Assembly (NCBI GenBank): GCA_946479505.1
Contig: CAMLGC010000044.1
Location: forward strand, 1 to 21,358
DNA length: 21,358 nucleotides
Source: an uncultured Sphingomonadaceae bacterium
Lineage (GTDB): Bacteria; Pseudomonadota; Alphaproteobacteria; Sphingomonadales; Sphingomonadaceae
Reading direction: 5' to 3'
In this document: in pieces, positions 6,479 to 15,672 of the stretch
Layout of the letters: the number at the start of each line of letters is the position of its first letter
Position numbering within the stretch: the first letter of the stretch is position 1
The notes under the pieces: generated by a model
The model's database searches: none
Told to the model about the DNA's origin: nothing
Seen by the model: only the letters and a program-made list of their open reading frames with translations
Made by a program: the position numbers and the translations under genes

Positions 6479-7456
6479 TCAGAGCGCCTTGACCGCGGTA
6501 TCGAGCGCGGGAGCGCTGCCGATCGGGTTACGCACGGGGAGCGCGAAGGGCGCGGCTTCGATCTCGAACACGTCGCCGGCTTGGGTCTTCACCTCGTCGC
6601 TGAACGACAGCGTCGCGGTGCCGAAGAAATGGACGTGGACGTCGCCGGGGCGACGGAAGCCCGCATATTTGAAATGATGATGCTCGAGGTTGCGGATCGT
6701 GTGCGACATGTTCGCCTCGCCCGAGACGAAGGGCTTCTCCCACACCGTCTCCCCGTCGCGGAGGATACGGCTAGTGCCCTCGACCGCATCGGGGAGCGCG
6801 CCGGTGCGAAGCTCGGGGCCGAGCGCGGCCGGGCGGAGCTTCGAGTGCGCGAGCCAGAGATAATTGCCGCGCTCGGTGACGTGATCCGAAAATTCGTTCG
6901 CCAGCGCGAAGCCGAGCCGCACGGGCATGCCGTCATCGGCGATGAGATAGATGCCGGCGATTTCGGGCTCTTCGCCCGCGTCGAGCGCGAAATCGGGAGA
7001 CGGCAGGGGCGCGCCGGGCGCGACGACCGACGCGCCGTCCCCCTTGTAGAACCATTCGGGCTGGACGCCGGTCGCGCCGTCCGCGGGCTTGCCGCCCTCG
7101 ACCCCCATCAGGAACATCTTCATCGAATCGGTCTGGTGCGCGGCTTCGGCCGCCGCGCGGTGCATCTTGTCGCGCCCCTCGGCCGAGCCGAGGTGGGTGA
7201 GTCCGGTGCCGCTCAGCAACAGGTGCGCAGGGTCCGGGTGGTCGATCGGCGCGAGCAACGTGACGGCATCGAGATCGACGGCATCGCCCAGCCCCGCGGC
7301 GCGCGCGCGATCGGCGAGGCTCGATCCTTCATCAAGCGCCGCGCGCGCGAGATCGTAGAGCGTCTCGACGCCCGTGACCCGGCGCGCCTCACCGTCCTCG
7401 AGCAACGCGACCCCGCGCTCCTCTCGGTCACGGAACTGAACGAACGATATCGACAT
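6479..7456 (-). CDS. GguC/AraD1-type FAH-fold protein
   Basis: The 325-residue protein belongs to the fumarylacetoacetate-hydrolase fold, GguC/AraD1 branch. Landmarks are LLSGTGLTHLGSAEGRDKMH (80-99), the acidic cluster AGEEPEIAGIYLI (160-172) expected to bind the divalent metal, and ANEFSDHVTE (186-195). Relatives sit in oxidative L-arabinose/galactose loci, and AraD1 members are reported as dehydratases of 2-keto-3-deoxy sugar acids. That fits the IlvD/Edd dehydratase encoded at 10110. The ATG at 7456 is preferred; a TTG one codon upstream is also possible, with GAGG further upstream. It lies between the sugar symporter and the dehydrogenase remnant, all on the minus strand. Confidence 0.82.
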   Translation of the reverse strand: MSISFVQFRDREERGVALLEDGEARRVTGVETLYDLARAALDEGSSLADRARAAGLGDAVDLDAVTLLAPIDHPDPAHLLLSGTGLTHLGSAEGRDKMHRAAAEAAHQTDSMKMFLMGVEGGKPADGATGVQPEWFYKGDGASVVAPGAPLPSPDFALDAGEEPEIAGIYLIADDGMPVRLGFALANEFSDHVTERGNYLWLAHSKLRPAALGPELRTGALPDAVEGTSRILRDGETVWEKPFVSGEANMSHTIRNLEHHHFKYAGFRRPGDVHVHFFGTATLSFSDEVKTQAGDVFEIEAAPFALPVRNPIGSAPALDTAVKAL

Positions 7457-7493
7457 CAATCCATTGCCTCACAACAAATGGCTGGAAAAGGAC

Positions 7494-8828
7494 TCAGGCC
7501 GGGATGCGCTCGTCCGTGGGTGCGGGCTCGCCGCCCGAGACGACCGGCCTGGCGCCCCACAGCGCGTAGAAGAGCACGTAGAGCTCGCATGCCGCGGTCA
7601 GGAGGAACGAGAGCTGCAGCCCGACGCGGTCGGCGAGCCAGCCCTGGATGATGACGAGCGCGCCGCCCGCGATCGCCATGATGAGCAGCCCCGACCCCTC
7701 TTCGGTGAGCGGCCCCAGACCGCGGATGCCGAGCGTGAAGATCGTCGGGAACATGATCGAATGGAACAGCCCGACCGAGATCAGGCTCCACATCGCCACG
7801 GGGCCGCTCGCGAAGGTGGTGATGAGCATCACGACGAACGCACCGATCGCCGCAACCGCGAGCACGCGCTCGGCGGGCACGGTGCGCATCAGGAAGCTGC
7901 CCGCGAAGCGCCCGACCATCATCCCGCCCCACAGCAGGAAGAGGTAGTTGGAGGCTTGGGCATGGCTGATGTTGCCGATCTCGGGCGCCGAGACGAAGTT
8001 GATGAACAGGTTCGAGACGCCGATCTCGGCGATCAGATAGATGAAGATCGCGGGCACGCCGAAGACGAGATTGCGGTGGCGCCAGAGCGAATGGTGGTGG
8101 CGCTCCTCGGCGGCGGCCCTGCGCGTGGAAGCGCCGAGCGACGGCAGGTTGAAGCGCGCGATCACGATCGCGAGCAGCACGAGCACGCCGGCGACGATCA
8201 GATAGGGAAGCTGCACCGACTGCGCGTCGGCGAGCCGCTCGGCCATGGTCATCTCGGCGGCGCCGTCGATGCGCGTGCCCGACGTGCTTCGCGCGAGGAT
8301 GAGATAGCCGCCGAAGAGCGGCGCGAGCGTCGTCCCCATCGAGTTGAACGCCTGGACGAGATTGAGCCGCGACGAGGCGGTCTCGGGCGGGCCGATCACC
8401 GCGACATAGGGGTTGGCGGCGACCTGAAGCAGGGTGATGCCGCTCGCGATCACGAACAGGGCGGTGAGCACGACGCCGTAGGACGGAATGCGTGCGGCCG
8501 GAATCATCAGCAGCGCGCCGCCCGCCATGATCGCCAGCCCCAGGACGAGCGATTTCTGATAGCCGATCCGCTCGATCAGCTTCGCAGACGGGATCGAGGC
8601 GACAAAATAGGCGACGAACCACACCGATTCGATCAGGGTCGTCTGCGTGTAGTTGAGGTCGAACACCGCCTTCAGGTGCGGCAGCAGCGTGTTGTTGATG
8701 ACCGTGATGAAGCCCCACATGAAGAAGAGCGTCGCCAGCAAAATCAGCGCCGAGCGATAGACCGGCGCGGCCCCGACGGGTACAGCGGTGTCCGTCGGCA
8801 TCATCTGCGCGGTGGGCGGTGCGGCCAT
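7494..8828 (-). CDS. FucP-type sugar/H+ symporter (MFS)
   Basis: The 444-residue protein has about 12 membrane helices. Early markers are LATLFFMWGFITVINNTLLP (helix 1) and ESVWFVAYFVASIPSAKLIE. The FucP-family signature QVAANPYVAVIGPPETASS, then RLNLVQAFNSMGTTLAPLFG, is intact. E. coli FucP imports L-fucose and also accepts L-galactose and D-arabinose; other members carry glucose or galactose. The ATG at 8828 is preferred, with GAGG eight bases upstream; the open frame extends 88 codons further, but through the divergent promoter region and without family similarity. The gene heads the leftward half of the sugar locus and faces the epimerase gene divergently. The likely cargo is the sugar handled by the neighbouring enzymes. 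Confidence 0.88.
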   Translation of the reverse strand: MAAPPTAQMMPTDTAVPVGAAPVYRSALILLATLFFMWGFITVINNTLLPHLKAVFDLNYTQTTLIESVWFVAYFVASIPSAKLIERIGYQKSLVLGLAIMAGGALLMIPAARIPSYGVVLTALFVIASGITLLQVAANPYVAVIGPPETASSRLNLVQAFNSMGTTLAPLFGGYLILARSTSGTRIDGAAEMTMAERLADAQSVQLPYLIVAGVLVLLAIVIARFNLPSLGASTRRAAAEERHHHSLWRHRNLVFGVPAIFIYLIAEIGVSNLFINFVSAPEIGNISHAQASNYLFLLWGGMMVGRFAGSFLMRTVPAERVLAVAAIGAFVVMLITTFASGPVAMWSLISVGLFHSIMFPTIFTLGIRGLGPLTEEGSGLLIMAIAGGALVIIQGWLADRVGLQLSFLLTAACELYVLFYALWGARPVVSGGEPAPTDERIPA

Positions 8829-8928
8829 CGATACATCCTCTCGTTTCACGCTGGCGGGATTCGGCTTTCCATTCGCTTTTGTCTGAGTATATAGCATGGA
8901 AAGGAACGTCAATCGCGGGGGGAAAGAC
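8829..8928. promoter_or_regulatory. Divergent promoter region of the sugar locus
   Basis: This is the only gap between the leftward symporter operon and the rightward epimerase-dehydratase operon, so both promoters should lie here. A TATATA at 8888-8893 is a plausible -10 for the rightward operon; no convincing -35 precedes it. Transcription starting near 8900 would exclude the ATG at 8896 and favour the GTG at 8929 for the epimerase. I see no clear long palindrome, and no regulator gene is encoded in this locus. Confidence 0.35.
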
Positions 8929-10113
8929 GTGAAGCTGCTCGGAATCGGACCGGTTGTCGCGCTCGCGACGTTGACGGGCTGTTCGGCGCAGGCGGATAGC
9001 ACGAAGCAGCAGGAGGACGGGGTGACGGCAGAGCGATCGCAATTCGGCACGCTCGAGGACGGCACGCCGATCGATGCGGTCACGCTCACCAACGATCACG
9101 GCGTCGCCGCGCGGATCATCGCCTATGGCGCGACGCTGCAGTCGCTCACCGCGCCCGACCGCGACGGCAAGAGCGTCGACGTGCTGCTCGGCTATGACGA
9201 TCTCGCGAGCTATGTGAACAAACCCAATTATTTCGCGGTCACCGTCGGGCGCTACGCGAACCGGATCGCGGGCGGGAAGTTCAGCCTCGACGGCGCGACC
9301 TATCAGCTCACGCTCAACGACAAGACCAATTCGCTCCACGGCGGCACGCGCGGGTTCGACAAGCAGGTGTGGCAGATCACCGACATTAAGAACGGGCCGG
9401 TCGCCAGCGTGACGTTGGCGCTGACCAGCCCCGACGGCGACCAGGGCTATCCGGGAACGGTGAAGGCGACGGTGACCTACTCACTCGACGAGAAGAACCA
9501 GCTCACGATCGACTTCAATGCAGCGACCGACAAGCCGACGATCGTCAACATGACCAACCACGGCATCTTCAATCTTGCCGGCGAGGGCGCAGCCACGAGC
9601 ATCCTCGACCACAAGCTCACGATTCCCGCCTCGGCGTTCACCCCGGTCGACGAGGCGCTGATCCCGACGGGCGAATTGAAGCCGGTCGAAGGCACGGTGT
9701 TCGACTTCCGCAACGGACGGATCATCGCCGACGGCATCCGCGACGGCACCGATCCGCAGATCGTCATCGGCCGCGGCTACGACCATAATTTCGCGCTCGA
9801 CGCGGGGCTGACGCCCGAGCCCAAGCTCGCGGCGCGGCTGGAGGACCCCAAGAGCGGCCGCGTGCTCGAGGTGCTGTCGACCGAACCGGGGGTGCAGGTC
9901 TATACCGGAAACTTCCTCGACGGGACGCTCGTTGGCAAGCATGGCCATCTCTATCGACAGGGCGATGGCATCGCGATGGAGCCGCAGAAATTTCCCGATT
10001 CTCCCAACCAGCCCCAATTCGTCTCCGCACGCGTCGATCCGGGCACGCCCTATCACCATCGCATGATCTTCCGCCTGTCGACGACGAAGCAACCCGGAGC
10101 CCGCCCAGCATGA
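8929..10113 (+). CDS. galM: Aldose 1-epimerase (mutarotase), lipoprotein form
   Basis: The 394-residue enzyme interconverts alpha and beta anomers of free aldoses. GalM-family residues are present: GRYANRI (107-113), [13 protein letters not shown] (His137), [10 protein letters not shown] (His211, probable acid) and [16 protein letters not shown] (Glu319, probable base). The N-terminus is a lipoprotein signal with lipobox LTGC (Cys18), so it acts outside the cytoplasm rather than in it. The GTG start at 8929 is chosen because GGGGGGA sits about six bases upstream and the signal peptide then begins normally; an in-frame ATG at 8896 would add 11 residues. The stop overlaps the dehydratase start by four bases. 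Confidence 0.87.
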   Translation: MKLLGIGPVVALATLTGCSAQADSTKQQEDGVTAERSQFGTLEDGTPIDAVTLTNDHGVAARIIAYGATLQSLTAPDRDGKSVDVLLGYDDLASYVNKPNYFAVTVGRYANRIAGGKFSLDGATYQLTLNDKTNSLHGGTRGFDKQVWQITDIKNGPVASVTLALTSPDGDQGYPGTVKATVTYSLDEKNQLTIDFNAATDKPTIVNMTNHGIFNLAGEGAATSILDHKLTIPASAFTPVDEALIPTGELKPVEGTVFDFRNGRIIADGIRDGTDPQIVIGRGYDHNFALDAGLTPEPKLAARLEDPKSGRVLEVLSTEPGVQVYTGNFLDGTLVGKHGHLYRQGDGIAMEPQKFPDSPNQPQFVSARVDPGTPYHHRMIFRLSTTKQPGARPA

Positions 10114-11909
10114 CCGACGACCCGACCACGCCCAAGCTTCGCAGCCGTGCGTGGTTCGACAATCCCGCCAATATCGACATGACCGCGCTCTATCTCGAGC
10201 GCTACCTGAACTACGGATTGAGCCTCGAGGAGTTGCGTTCGGGCAAGCCGATCATCGGGATTGCGCAGACGGGGAGCGACCTGAGCCCGTGCAACCGGCA
10301 CCATCTGGTGCTGGCGGAGCGGGTGCGCGAGGGCATTCGCGACGCGGGCGGGATCGCGATCGAGTTTCCGGTGCATCCGATCCAGGAGACGGGCAAGCGC
10401 CCGACCGCGGGGCTCGACCGCAACCTGTCCTATCTCGGGCTGGTCGAGGTGCTCTACGGCTATCCGCTCGACGGCGTGGTGCTGACGATCGGGTGCGACA
10501 AGACGACGCCCGCCGCGCTGATGGCCGCGGCGACTGTCAACATCCCCGCGATCGCGCTGTCGGTCGGGCCGATGCTCAACGGCTGGCACAAGGGCGAGCG
10601 CACCGGATCGGGCACGATCGTGTGGAAGGCGCGCCAGATGCTTGCCGCCGGCGAGATCGACGACAAAGGCTTCATCGAGCTCGTCGCCTCGTCGGCGCCG
10701 TCGACCGGCTATTGCAACACGATGGGCACCGCGACGACGATGAATAGCCTCGCCGAAGCGCTGGGGATGCAGCTTCCCGGCTCGGCGGCGATCCCGGCGC
10801 CGTATCGCGACCGGCAGGAGATGTCGTGGCGCACCGGCAAGCGCATCGTCGACATGGTGCGTGAAGACCTCAAGCCCTCGGACATCATGACGCGCGCGGC
10901 GTTCCTCAACGCGATCCGGGTCAGCTCGGCGATCGGCGGCTCGACCAACGCGCCGCTCCACCTTGCCGCGATCGCGCGGCACATGGGGGTCGAGCTCAGC
11001 CTCGACGACTGGCAAGAGCACGGCCACGCCATCCCGCTGCTCGTCAATCTCCAGCCGGCGGGCGAGTATCTGGGCGAGGATTATTACCGCGCAGGCGGCG
11101 TGCCCGCGGTCGCCTCGGAGCTACTCAAGCAGGGCCTGCTCGACACCGAGGCGATGACCTGCACCGGCAAGACGCTGGGCGACAATTATCGCGACGCCAG
11201 GATCGAGGACGAGGCGGTGATCCGCCCGTTCGACCGGCCGCTCAAGCACGATGCCGGGTTCATCGTCCTACACGGCAACCTGTTCGACGCCGCGATCATG
11301 AAGACCAGCGTCATCAGCCCCGAGTTCCGCGAGCGCTATCTCTCCAACCCCGACGACCCGGAGGCGTTCGAGGGCAACGCTGTCGTGTTCGACGGTCCCG
11401 AGGACTATCACGCGCGGATCGACGATCCCGCGCTTGGGCTCACGCCGGACACCGTGCTGTTCATGCGCGGTGCCGGGCCGATCGGCTATCCGGGCGCGGC
11501 CGAGGTCGTCAACATGCGGCCGCCCGCTTACCTGATCCGCGAGGGGCTCCACGCACTGCCCTGTATTGGGGACGGGCGGCAATCGGGCACCAGCGGCAGC
11601 CCTTCGATCCTCAACGCCTCACCCGAGGCGGCGGTCGGCGGCGGGCTTGCGCTGCTCAAGACCGGCGACCGCGTACGGATCGACCTCAGGCGCGGCACCG
11701 CCGACATGCTCGTCGCGGACGAAGAGATCGCCGATCGCCGCGCCGCGCTCGAGGCGGCGGGCGGCTATGCCTATCCGGCCTCGCAAACGCCGTGGCAGGA
11801 AATGCAGCGCGCGGTCGTCGGGCAGATATCCTCAGGCGCGATCCTCGAAGGCGCCGACAAGTACCAGCGCATCGCACAGACCCAAGGCGTGCCGCGCGAC
11901 AATCACTGA
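10110..11909 (+). CDS. Sugar-acid dehydratase, IlvD/Edd family (arabinonate/xylonate type)
   Basis: The 599-residue enzyme removes water from an aldonic acid to give a 2-keto-3-deoxy sugar acid. Three iron-sulfur cysteines are in place: Cys61 (DLSPCNRHH), Cys129 ([10 protein letters not shown], with Lys131 as the carbamylated metal ligand) and Cys202 ([11 protein letters not shown]). These align, offset by two, with Cys59/127/200 of the Rhizobium L-arabinonate dehydratase, a [2Fe-2S] enzyme, as I recall it. The catalytic serine region is [13 protein letters not shown] (Ser492). Family and length favour L-arabinonate or D-xylonate over dihydroxy-acid dehydratase. Start ATGA overlaps the epimerase stop, so the two are co-translated. 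Substrate preference between arabinonate, xylonate and galactonate cannot be decided here. Confidence 0.9.
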   Translation: MTDDPTTPKLRSRAWFDNPANIDMTALYLERYLNYGLSLEELRSGKPIIGIAQTGSDLSPCNRHHLVLAERVREGIRDAGGIAIEFPVHPIQETGKRPTAGLDRNLSYLGLVEVLYGYPLDGVVLTIGCDKTTPAALMAAATVNIPAIALSVGPMLNGWHKGERTGSGTIVWKARQMLAAGEIDDKGFIELVASSAPSTGYCNTMGTATTMNSLAEALGMQLPGSAAIPAPYRDRQEMSWRTGKRIVDMVREDLKPSDIMTRAAFLNAIRVSSAIGGSTNAPLHLAAIARHMGVELSLDDWQEHGHAIPLLVNLQPAGEYLGEDYYRAGGVPAVASELLKQGLLDTEAMTCTGKTLGDNYRDARIEDEAVIRPFDRPLKHDAGFIVLHGNLFDAAIMKTSVISPEFRERYLSNPDDPEAFEGNAVVFDGPEDYHARIDDPALGLTPDTVLFMRGAGPIGYPGAAEVVNMRPPAYLIREGLHALPCIGDGRQSGTSGSPSILNASPEAAVGGGLALLKTGDRVRIDLRRGTADMLVADEEIADRRAALEAAGGYAYPASQTPWQEMQRAVVGQISSGAILEGADKYQRIAQTQGVPRDNH

Positions 11910-11916
11910 ACTTCGC

Positions 11917-11936
11917 GCTCCCGTGAAAGCAGGAGC
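11917..11936. repeat. REP-like hairpin between convergent genes
   Basis: The sequence GCTCCCGTGAAAGCAGGAGC forms GCTCC/GGAGC arms (11917-11921 and 11932-11936). It belongs to the same palindrome class as 16567-16619. It fills the 33-base gap between the dehydratase stop and the alanine racemase stop, so it may also serve as a bidirectional transcription stop. Confidence 0.6.
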
Positions 11937-11942
11937 ACAACT

Positions 11943-12971
11943 CTAAGCCGTCCAGACCCGATCGAAGCGGCCGCCAAGGCTCGTGAGCAGCTCGTATTGC
12001 GACATCCCGCTCGCCGCCGAGGCGACGGGCAGATCATAGTCGAGCGCGACCCAGTCGCCTTCGGCAAGATCAGCCGCGGCATCGACGGCGATCGCCACAA
12101 GGTCCATCGAGACGCGGCCGAGCACGGGAAGCGCACGGCCGTTTGCCTGCCCAATGCCCTTTCCCGAAAACCCCCGAAAATAACCGTCGGCATAGCCGAT
12201 GTTGAGGATCGCGACCTCGGTAACGGCGGGCGCGCGCCAGGTGGCGTTATAGCCGACGGTGCCGCCTGCGGGAACACGGCGACGCTGGAGGACCTGCGCC
12301 TCCGGCGTGGCGACCTGCCGGATCGCGTCGTGGCCCGCGCGCTGGCGACCGCCGTAGAGAGCGAGGCCGGGGCGGGTGAGATCGAACGCATAATCGGGCC
12401 CGAGCGCGATGCCCGACGAATTGGCGAGGCTCATGCGGCGCGCGCGCGTGCGGCCGGCGAGCGCCGCCAAGGCATCGCGCTGACGGGCGTTCATGGCCGT
12501 GTCTTCGTCGGCGCAGGCGAGGTGGCTCATCAGCGTGTCGATGTCGAGGTCGTCGAGCAGCCCGCCGACAACATCCTCGGGCGCGATGCCGAGCCGGTTC
12601 ATGCCGGTATCGACCATCACGTCGCACGCGCCCCCGCCCGCCGCGCGCCAGCGCGTGATCTGGGCGGGCGTGCTGAGCACGGGCCGCGCGAGGCTGCTGG
12701 TCGCCACGTCCATATCTTCGGCGCGCACGCCGTGGAGCACCGCGAGCGGGAGGTCGAGGTGACGTAGCGCCTCCGCTTCGGCCCAGGTCGCGACGAAGAA
12801 ATCGCGGCAGCCTGTGTCCGCGAGGCGGCGCCCGACCTCGGCCGCGCCGAGGCCGTAGCCGTCCGCCTTGATCGCCGCGCCGCACGCCGCGCGGCCGCTC
12901 ATCGCGTCGAGCGTGCGCCAGTTGTGCGCAAGCGCGGCGGAATCGAGGCGGAGGCGAAGCGGGGCGGTCAT
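11943..12971 (-). CDS. alr: Alanine racemase
   Basis: This 342-residue PLP enzyme interconverts L- and D-alanine, the latter used for peptidoglycan. The PLP lysine is Lys35 in AAIKADGYGLG. Other landmarks are MVDTGMNRLG (116-125), MSLANSSGI (177-185), LTRPGLALYGG (195-205), and the catalytic tyrosine region VGYNATWRA (Tyr238), followed by GRVSMDLVAI (282-291). The fold order, an N-terminal TIM barrel then a C-terminal beta domain, is normal; the protein is slightly shorter than the usual 360. It could be the biosynthetic Alr or the catabolic DadX; no dadA lies nearby. It follows the MHS transporter by 39 bases on the same strand and is probably co-transcribed with it. Confidence 0.93.
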   Translation of the reverse strand: MTAPLRLRLDSAALAHNWRTLDAMSGRAACGAAIKADGYGLGAAEVGRRLADTGCRDFFVATWAEAEALRHLDLPLAVLHGVRAEDMDVATSSLARPVLSTPAQITRWRAAGGGACDVMVDTGMNRLGIAPEDVVGGLLDDLDIDTLMSHLACADEDTAMNARQRDALAALAGRTRARRMSLANSSGIALGPDYAFDLTRPGLALYGGRQRAGHDAIRQVATPEAQVLQRRRVPAGGTVGYNATWRAPAVTEVAILNIGYADGYFRGFSGKGIGQANGRALPVLGRVSMDLVAIAVDAAADLAEGDWVALDYDLPVASAASGMSQYELLTSLGGRFDRVWTA

Positions 12972-13010
12972 GCAGCGCGCGTTAGCGGTGCGCTCTGCTT
13001 CGCGCCAGCC

Positions 13011-14615
13011 TCAGCCCGCGTGCGCGTTGCCGGGCCGGGGTTCCTTGAGCCAGAAGAGCGTTACCACCAGAGCAAGCGCGACCACGCCCCAAGTGTACCA
13101 TAGCCCGGCATAGGGATTGCCCGTCCGCGCAACGACGTATTGGCTGATGAAGGGCAGGAACCCGCCGAAATAGCCGCAGCCGAGATGATAGGGGATCGAC
13201 ATCGAGCTGTAGCGGATGCGCGGTGGGAACATCTCCGACAGCAGCGCCGCGACGGGGCCGTAGGTCGCGCCCGAGAGCGCGCTCAAGGCGATGATCGCGA
13301 TCAGGATGACCAGAATGCTCGACGGACCGGGCACGACCGGATCGAGCGAATAACCATTGGCGGCGAGCGCCGCATCGAGCCGTTCGGGGGTCGGGTTTCC
13401 GATCGGCACGCCGCCGATCGTCACCACCGTCGCAGGCGCGGTGACCGTGGTGTAGGCGATGCCCTTTTTGGAGAAGGTGTCGAGCAGCCTGCCGCAGGCG
13501 TCGTCCTGTTCCTTGGCGAAGGGGCTGTAGCTGCAATCGGGGCCCGAAACGACGACCGGCGCACGCTCGGCGGCGGCGGCGAGGTGCGGGTTGGCGGCGC
13601 CACCGATCACCCAGAAGATCGGAAACAGCAGCACGAGCGTGACGGCATAGCCGATCACGATCGGCTTCTTGCGGCCGACGCGATCCGACAGCCGCCCGAA
13701 GAAGACGAACCAGAACAGCCCGGCCGCCGCGCCGGCGCCGGTCAGAAGCTGCGCCGCGGTCGCCTCGACGCGCATCGTGCCCTGGAGGAACGAGAGCACG
13801 CTGAACATCGCGGTGTACCAGATCACCGTCAGCCCCGCGGCGATGCCGAGCATGGCGACGACCAGTCGGCGGAGGTTGCCGGGATAGGTGAAGCTTTCGA
13901 GGAAGGGGTTGCGCGCGGTCTCGCCGGCGGCCTTGAGCGCCTTGAACACGGGGCTTTCGGAGAGCTTGAGCCGCATCCACAGCGACACCGCGAGCAGCAG
14001 CAGCGAGAAGACGAAGGGGAAGCGCCAGCCCCACGCGTCCCACGTCTCGGTCGACATTGCGCCGCGCGAGAGGAGCACGATCGCGAGGCTGAGCACGAAC
14101 CCGCCCGCAACGCTCGCCTGGATGAAGCTCGTGAAGTAGCCGCTGCGCCCGGGCGGCGAGTGTTCGGCGACATAGATCGCCGCGCCGCCATATTCGCCCC
14201 CCAGCGCGAGGCCTTGCGCGACGCGCAGCAGGATGATGATCGCGGGCGCCGCGAGGCCGATCGTGGCCGCCGAGGGAACGAGGCCGACGCCCGCGGTGGC
14301 GAGACCCATCACCGTGATCGTGATGAGGAAGGTGTATTTTCGGCCCAGCCGGTCGCCGAGATAGCCGAACAGCACCGCGCCCAGCGGGCGGAACCCGAAG
14401 CCGACCGCGAAGCCCGCCCAGGCGAGCAAGGTCTGAACCATCTCGTTTCCGGTCGGGAAGAAGGTGCGCCCGATGATCCCCGACGCGGCGAGCGTGCCGT
14501 AGATGAAGAAATCGTACCATTCGAAGATGGTGCCGACCGACGAGGCCGAGATGACCAGCCGGATGTCGTTCCGGCTCATCTCCTGCCCGCCCGCACTCTC
14601 CGCTACGCTCGCCAT
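13011..14615 (-). CDS. MHS-family MFS transporter with large extra loop
   Basis: This 534-residue transporter belongs to the metabolite:H+ symporter group (ShiA/KgtP/ProP-like). It starts SVGTIFEWYDFFIYGTLAAS (26-45), carries both MFS loop motifs GYLGDRLGRK (84-93) and GRLSDRVGRK (307-316), and RVAQGLALGGEYGGAAIYVA (131-150). Between the helix ending near 338 and the one starting near 434 lies a hydrophilic insert of about 95 residues with two cysteines (Cys361, Cys374), predicted outside the membrane. Typical members are about 430 residues. I recall similar inserts in sphingomonad and xanthomonad homologs. GGAGGGG precedes the ATG. Cargo unknown: dicarboxylate, amino acid or similar. Confidence 0.87.
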   Translation of the reverse strand: MASVAESAGGQEMSRNDIRLVISASSVGTIFEWYDFFIYGTLAASGIIGRTFFPTGNEMVQTLLAWAGFAVGFGFRPLGAVLFGYLGDRLGRKYTFLITITVMGLATAGVGLVPSAATIGLAAPAIIILLRVAQGLALGGEYGGAAIYVAEHSPPGRSGYFTSFIQASVAGGFVLSLAIVLLSRGAMSTETWDAWGWRFPFVFSLLLLAVSLWMRLKLSESPVFKALKAAGETARNPFLESFTYPGNLRRLVVAMLGIAAGLTVIWYTAMFSVLSFLQGTMRVEATAAQLLTGAGAAAGLFWFVFFGRLSDRVGRKKPIVIGYAVTLVLLFPIFWVIGGAANPHLAAAAERAPVVVSGPDCSYSPFAKEQDDACGRLLDTFSKKGIAYTTVTAPATVVTIGGVPIGNPTPERLDAALAANGYSLDPVVPGPSSILVILIAIIALSALSGATYGPVAALLSEMFPPRIRYSSMSIPYHLGCGYFGGFLPFISQYVVARTGNPYAGLWYTWGVVALALVVTLFWLKEPRPGNAHAG

Positions 14616-14718
14616 GCTCCCCTCCCACGCTTTTCAAACGGGAGTAGCGCGGGCCGCGCGCAATGCAAACCAGTTACGGATCGGACCTAGTGGATTCTGT
14701 GCCATATTCCTGCGCGGG

Positions 14719-14732
14719 CAAATCCAAATTTG
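14719..14732. promoter_or_regulatory. Short inverted repeat upstream of the MHS transporter
   Basis: CAAAT (14719-14723) and ATTTG (14728-14732) are perfect arms around four bases, in an AT-richer patch of the 153-base gap upstream of the leftward transporter gene. It is placed where an operator could be, but arms of five bases are weak evidence. I find no convincing promoter hexamers nearby. Confidence 0.25.
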
Positions 14733-14751
14733 TCATTCCCGACCAAGGACC

Positions 14752-14769
14752 GGCGCGGGCCACCGCGCC
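14752..14769 (-). terminator. Hairpin at the end of the valine operon
   Basis: GGCGCGG (14752-14758) and CCGCGCC (14763-14769) form a perfect 7-bp, all-GC stem with a 4-base loop, starting at the last base of the mmsB stop codon on the minus strand. It is well placed to end or stabilise the operon transcript. There is no T-run after the stem, so it is not a textbook intrinsic terminator. Confidence 0.45.
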
Positions 14770-15653
14770 TAAGACGCCCCGCCGACTTTCTTAATGATTG
14801 CGGAGAAATCGAGCCCGCCATTCCCCTCCGCGTTGAACGCCTCGTAGAGTTCGGCGGCACGGGCGCCCACAGGCGTATCGGCGTTGACCGTTGCGGCGGC
14901 TTCCATCGCGAGGCGCAGGTCCTTCAGCATCAATGCCGTCGCGAAACCGCCCTGATAGTCGTGATCCGAGGGGCTTTCGGGACCGACGCCGGGAACGGGG
15001 CAATAGCTCGTCATCGACCAGCTCTGGCCCGACGAGACCGACGCGATGTCGAAAAAGGCCTGCGGCTCGAGCCCGAGTTTCCTGGCCAGCGCAAACGCCT
15101 CGCAGGTGACGATCATCGTCGCGCCCAGGATCATGTTGTTGCAGATCTTTGCCGCCTGCCCCGATCCGTTCGCGCCGGCGTGGATCACCGCCTTGCCCAT
15201 GTCGGCGAGGAAGGGTTCGGCGCGCTGGAACGCCTCCTCGCTGCCGCCGACCATGAAGGTGAGGCTGCCCGCATTCGCCGCGGCGATCCCGCCCGAGACG
15301 GGAGCGTCGACGGCGGTGAGGCCCTTGGCGGCGGCGGCATCGGCGACGCGTTTGGCGGTCGCGACGTCGATCGTCGAGCAGTCGATCAGGATCGCCGCGG
15401 TCGAGGCGGTGCCGAAGACGCTCTCGTCATAGACCTGCTCGACATGGCTGCCGGCGGGGAGCATCGTGAGCACCGCCTCAGCGTCCTGCGCGGCCTCTTT
15501 CGCGGAACCGACCGGGAGACAGCCAGCCTTCTTGGCGCGATCGAGCGCATCCTGCGACAGGTCGAAGGCGCGGACGTCGTGCCCTTTCTGCGCAAGGTTC
15601 GCAGCCATGCCGCCGCCCATGTTGCCTAGTCCGATGAAACCGACGCGTGCCAT
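14769..15653 (-). CDS. mmsB: 3-hydroxyisobutyrate dehydrogenase
   Basis: The 294-residue enzyme oxidises 3-hydroxyisobutyrate to methylmalonate semialdehyde with NAD+ in valine degradation. The Rossmann motif GFIGLGNMGGGMAANL (5-20) opens the protein. The family substrate-binding block DAPVSGGIAAANAGSLTFMV (116-135) and the catalytic lysine Lys169 in SGQAAKICNNM are present. The C-terminal helical domain includes CPVPGVGPESPSDHDYQGGF, typical of true HIBADH members rather than other beta-hydroxyacid dehydrogenases. AGGAGAG lies upstream of the ATG. It is the last gene of the operon, separated from the enoyl-CoA hydratase by a REPIN, and followed by a GC hairpin. Confidence 0.94.
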   Translation of the reverse strand: MARVGFIGLGNMGGGMAANLAQKGHDVRAFDLSQDALDRAKKAGCLPVGSAKEAAQDAEAVLTMLPAGSHVEQVYDESVFGTASTAAILIDCSTIDVATAKRVADAAAAKGLTAVDAPVSGGIAAANAGSLTFMVGGSEEAFQRAEPFLADMGKAVIHAGANGSGQAAKICNNMILGATMIVTCEAFALARKLGLEPQAFFDIASVSSGQSWSMTSYCPVPGVGPESPSDHDYQGGFATALMLKDLRLAMEAAATVNADTPVGARAAELYEAFNAEGNGGLDFSAIIKKVGGAS

Positions 15654-15672
15654 GCTTTCTCTCCTCTGCTCT

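Noticed and set aside
6350..8894. Plus-strand open frames of 433 and 476 residues opposite the GguC and FucP-type genes
   Set aside because: Their composition (runs of R, E, D, H) is that of antisense shadows, and the minus-strand frames have clear family signatures and ribosome sites.
12982..14690. Long overlapping open frames on both strands across the MHS transporter (over 500 residues each)
   Set aside because: They consist of R/A/G/D-rich shadow sequence without family motifs; the transporter frame carries both MFS signatures.
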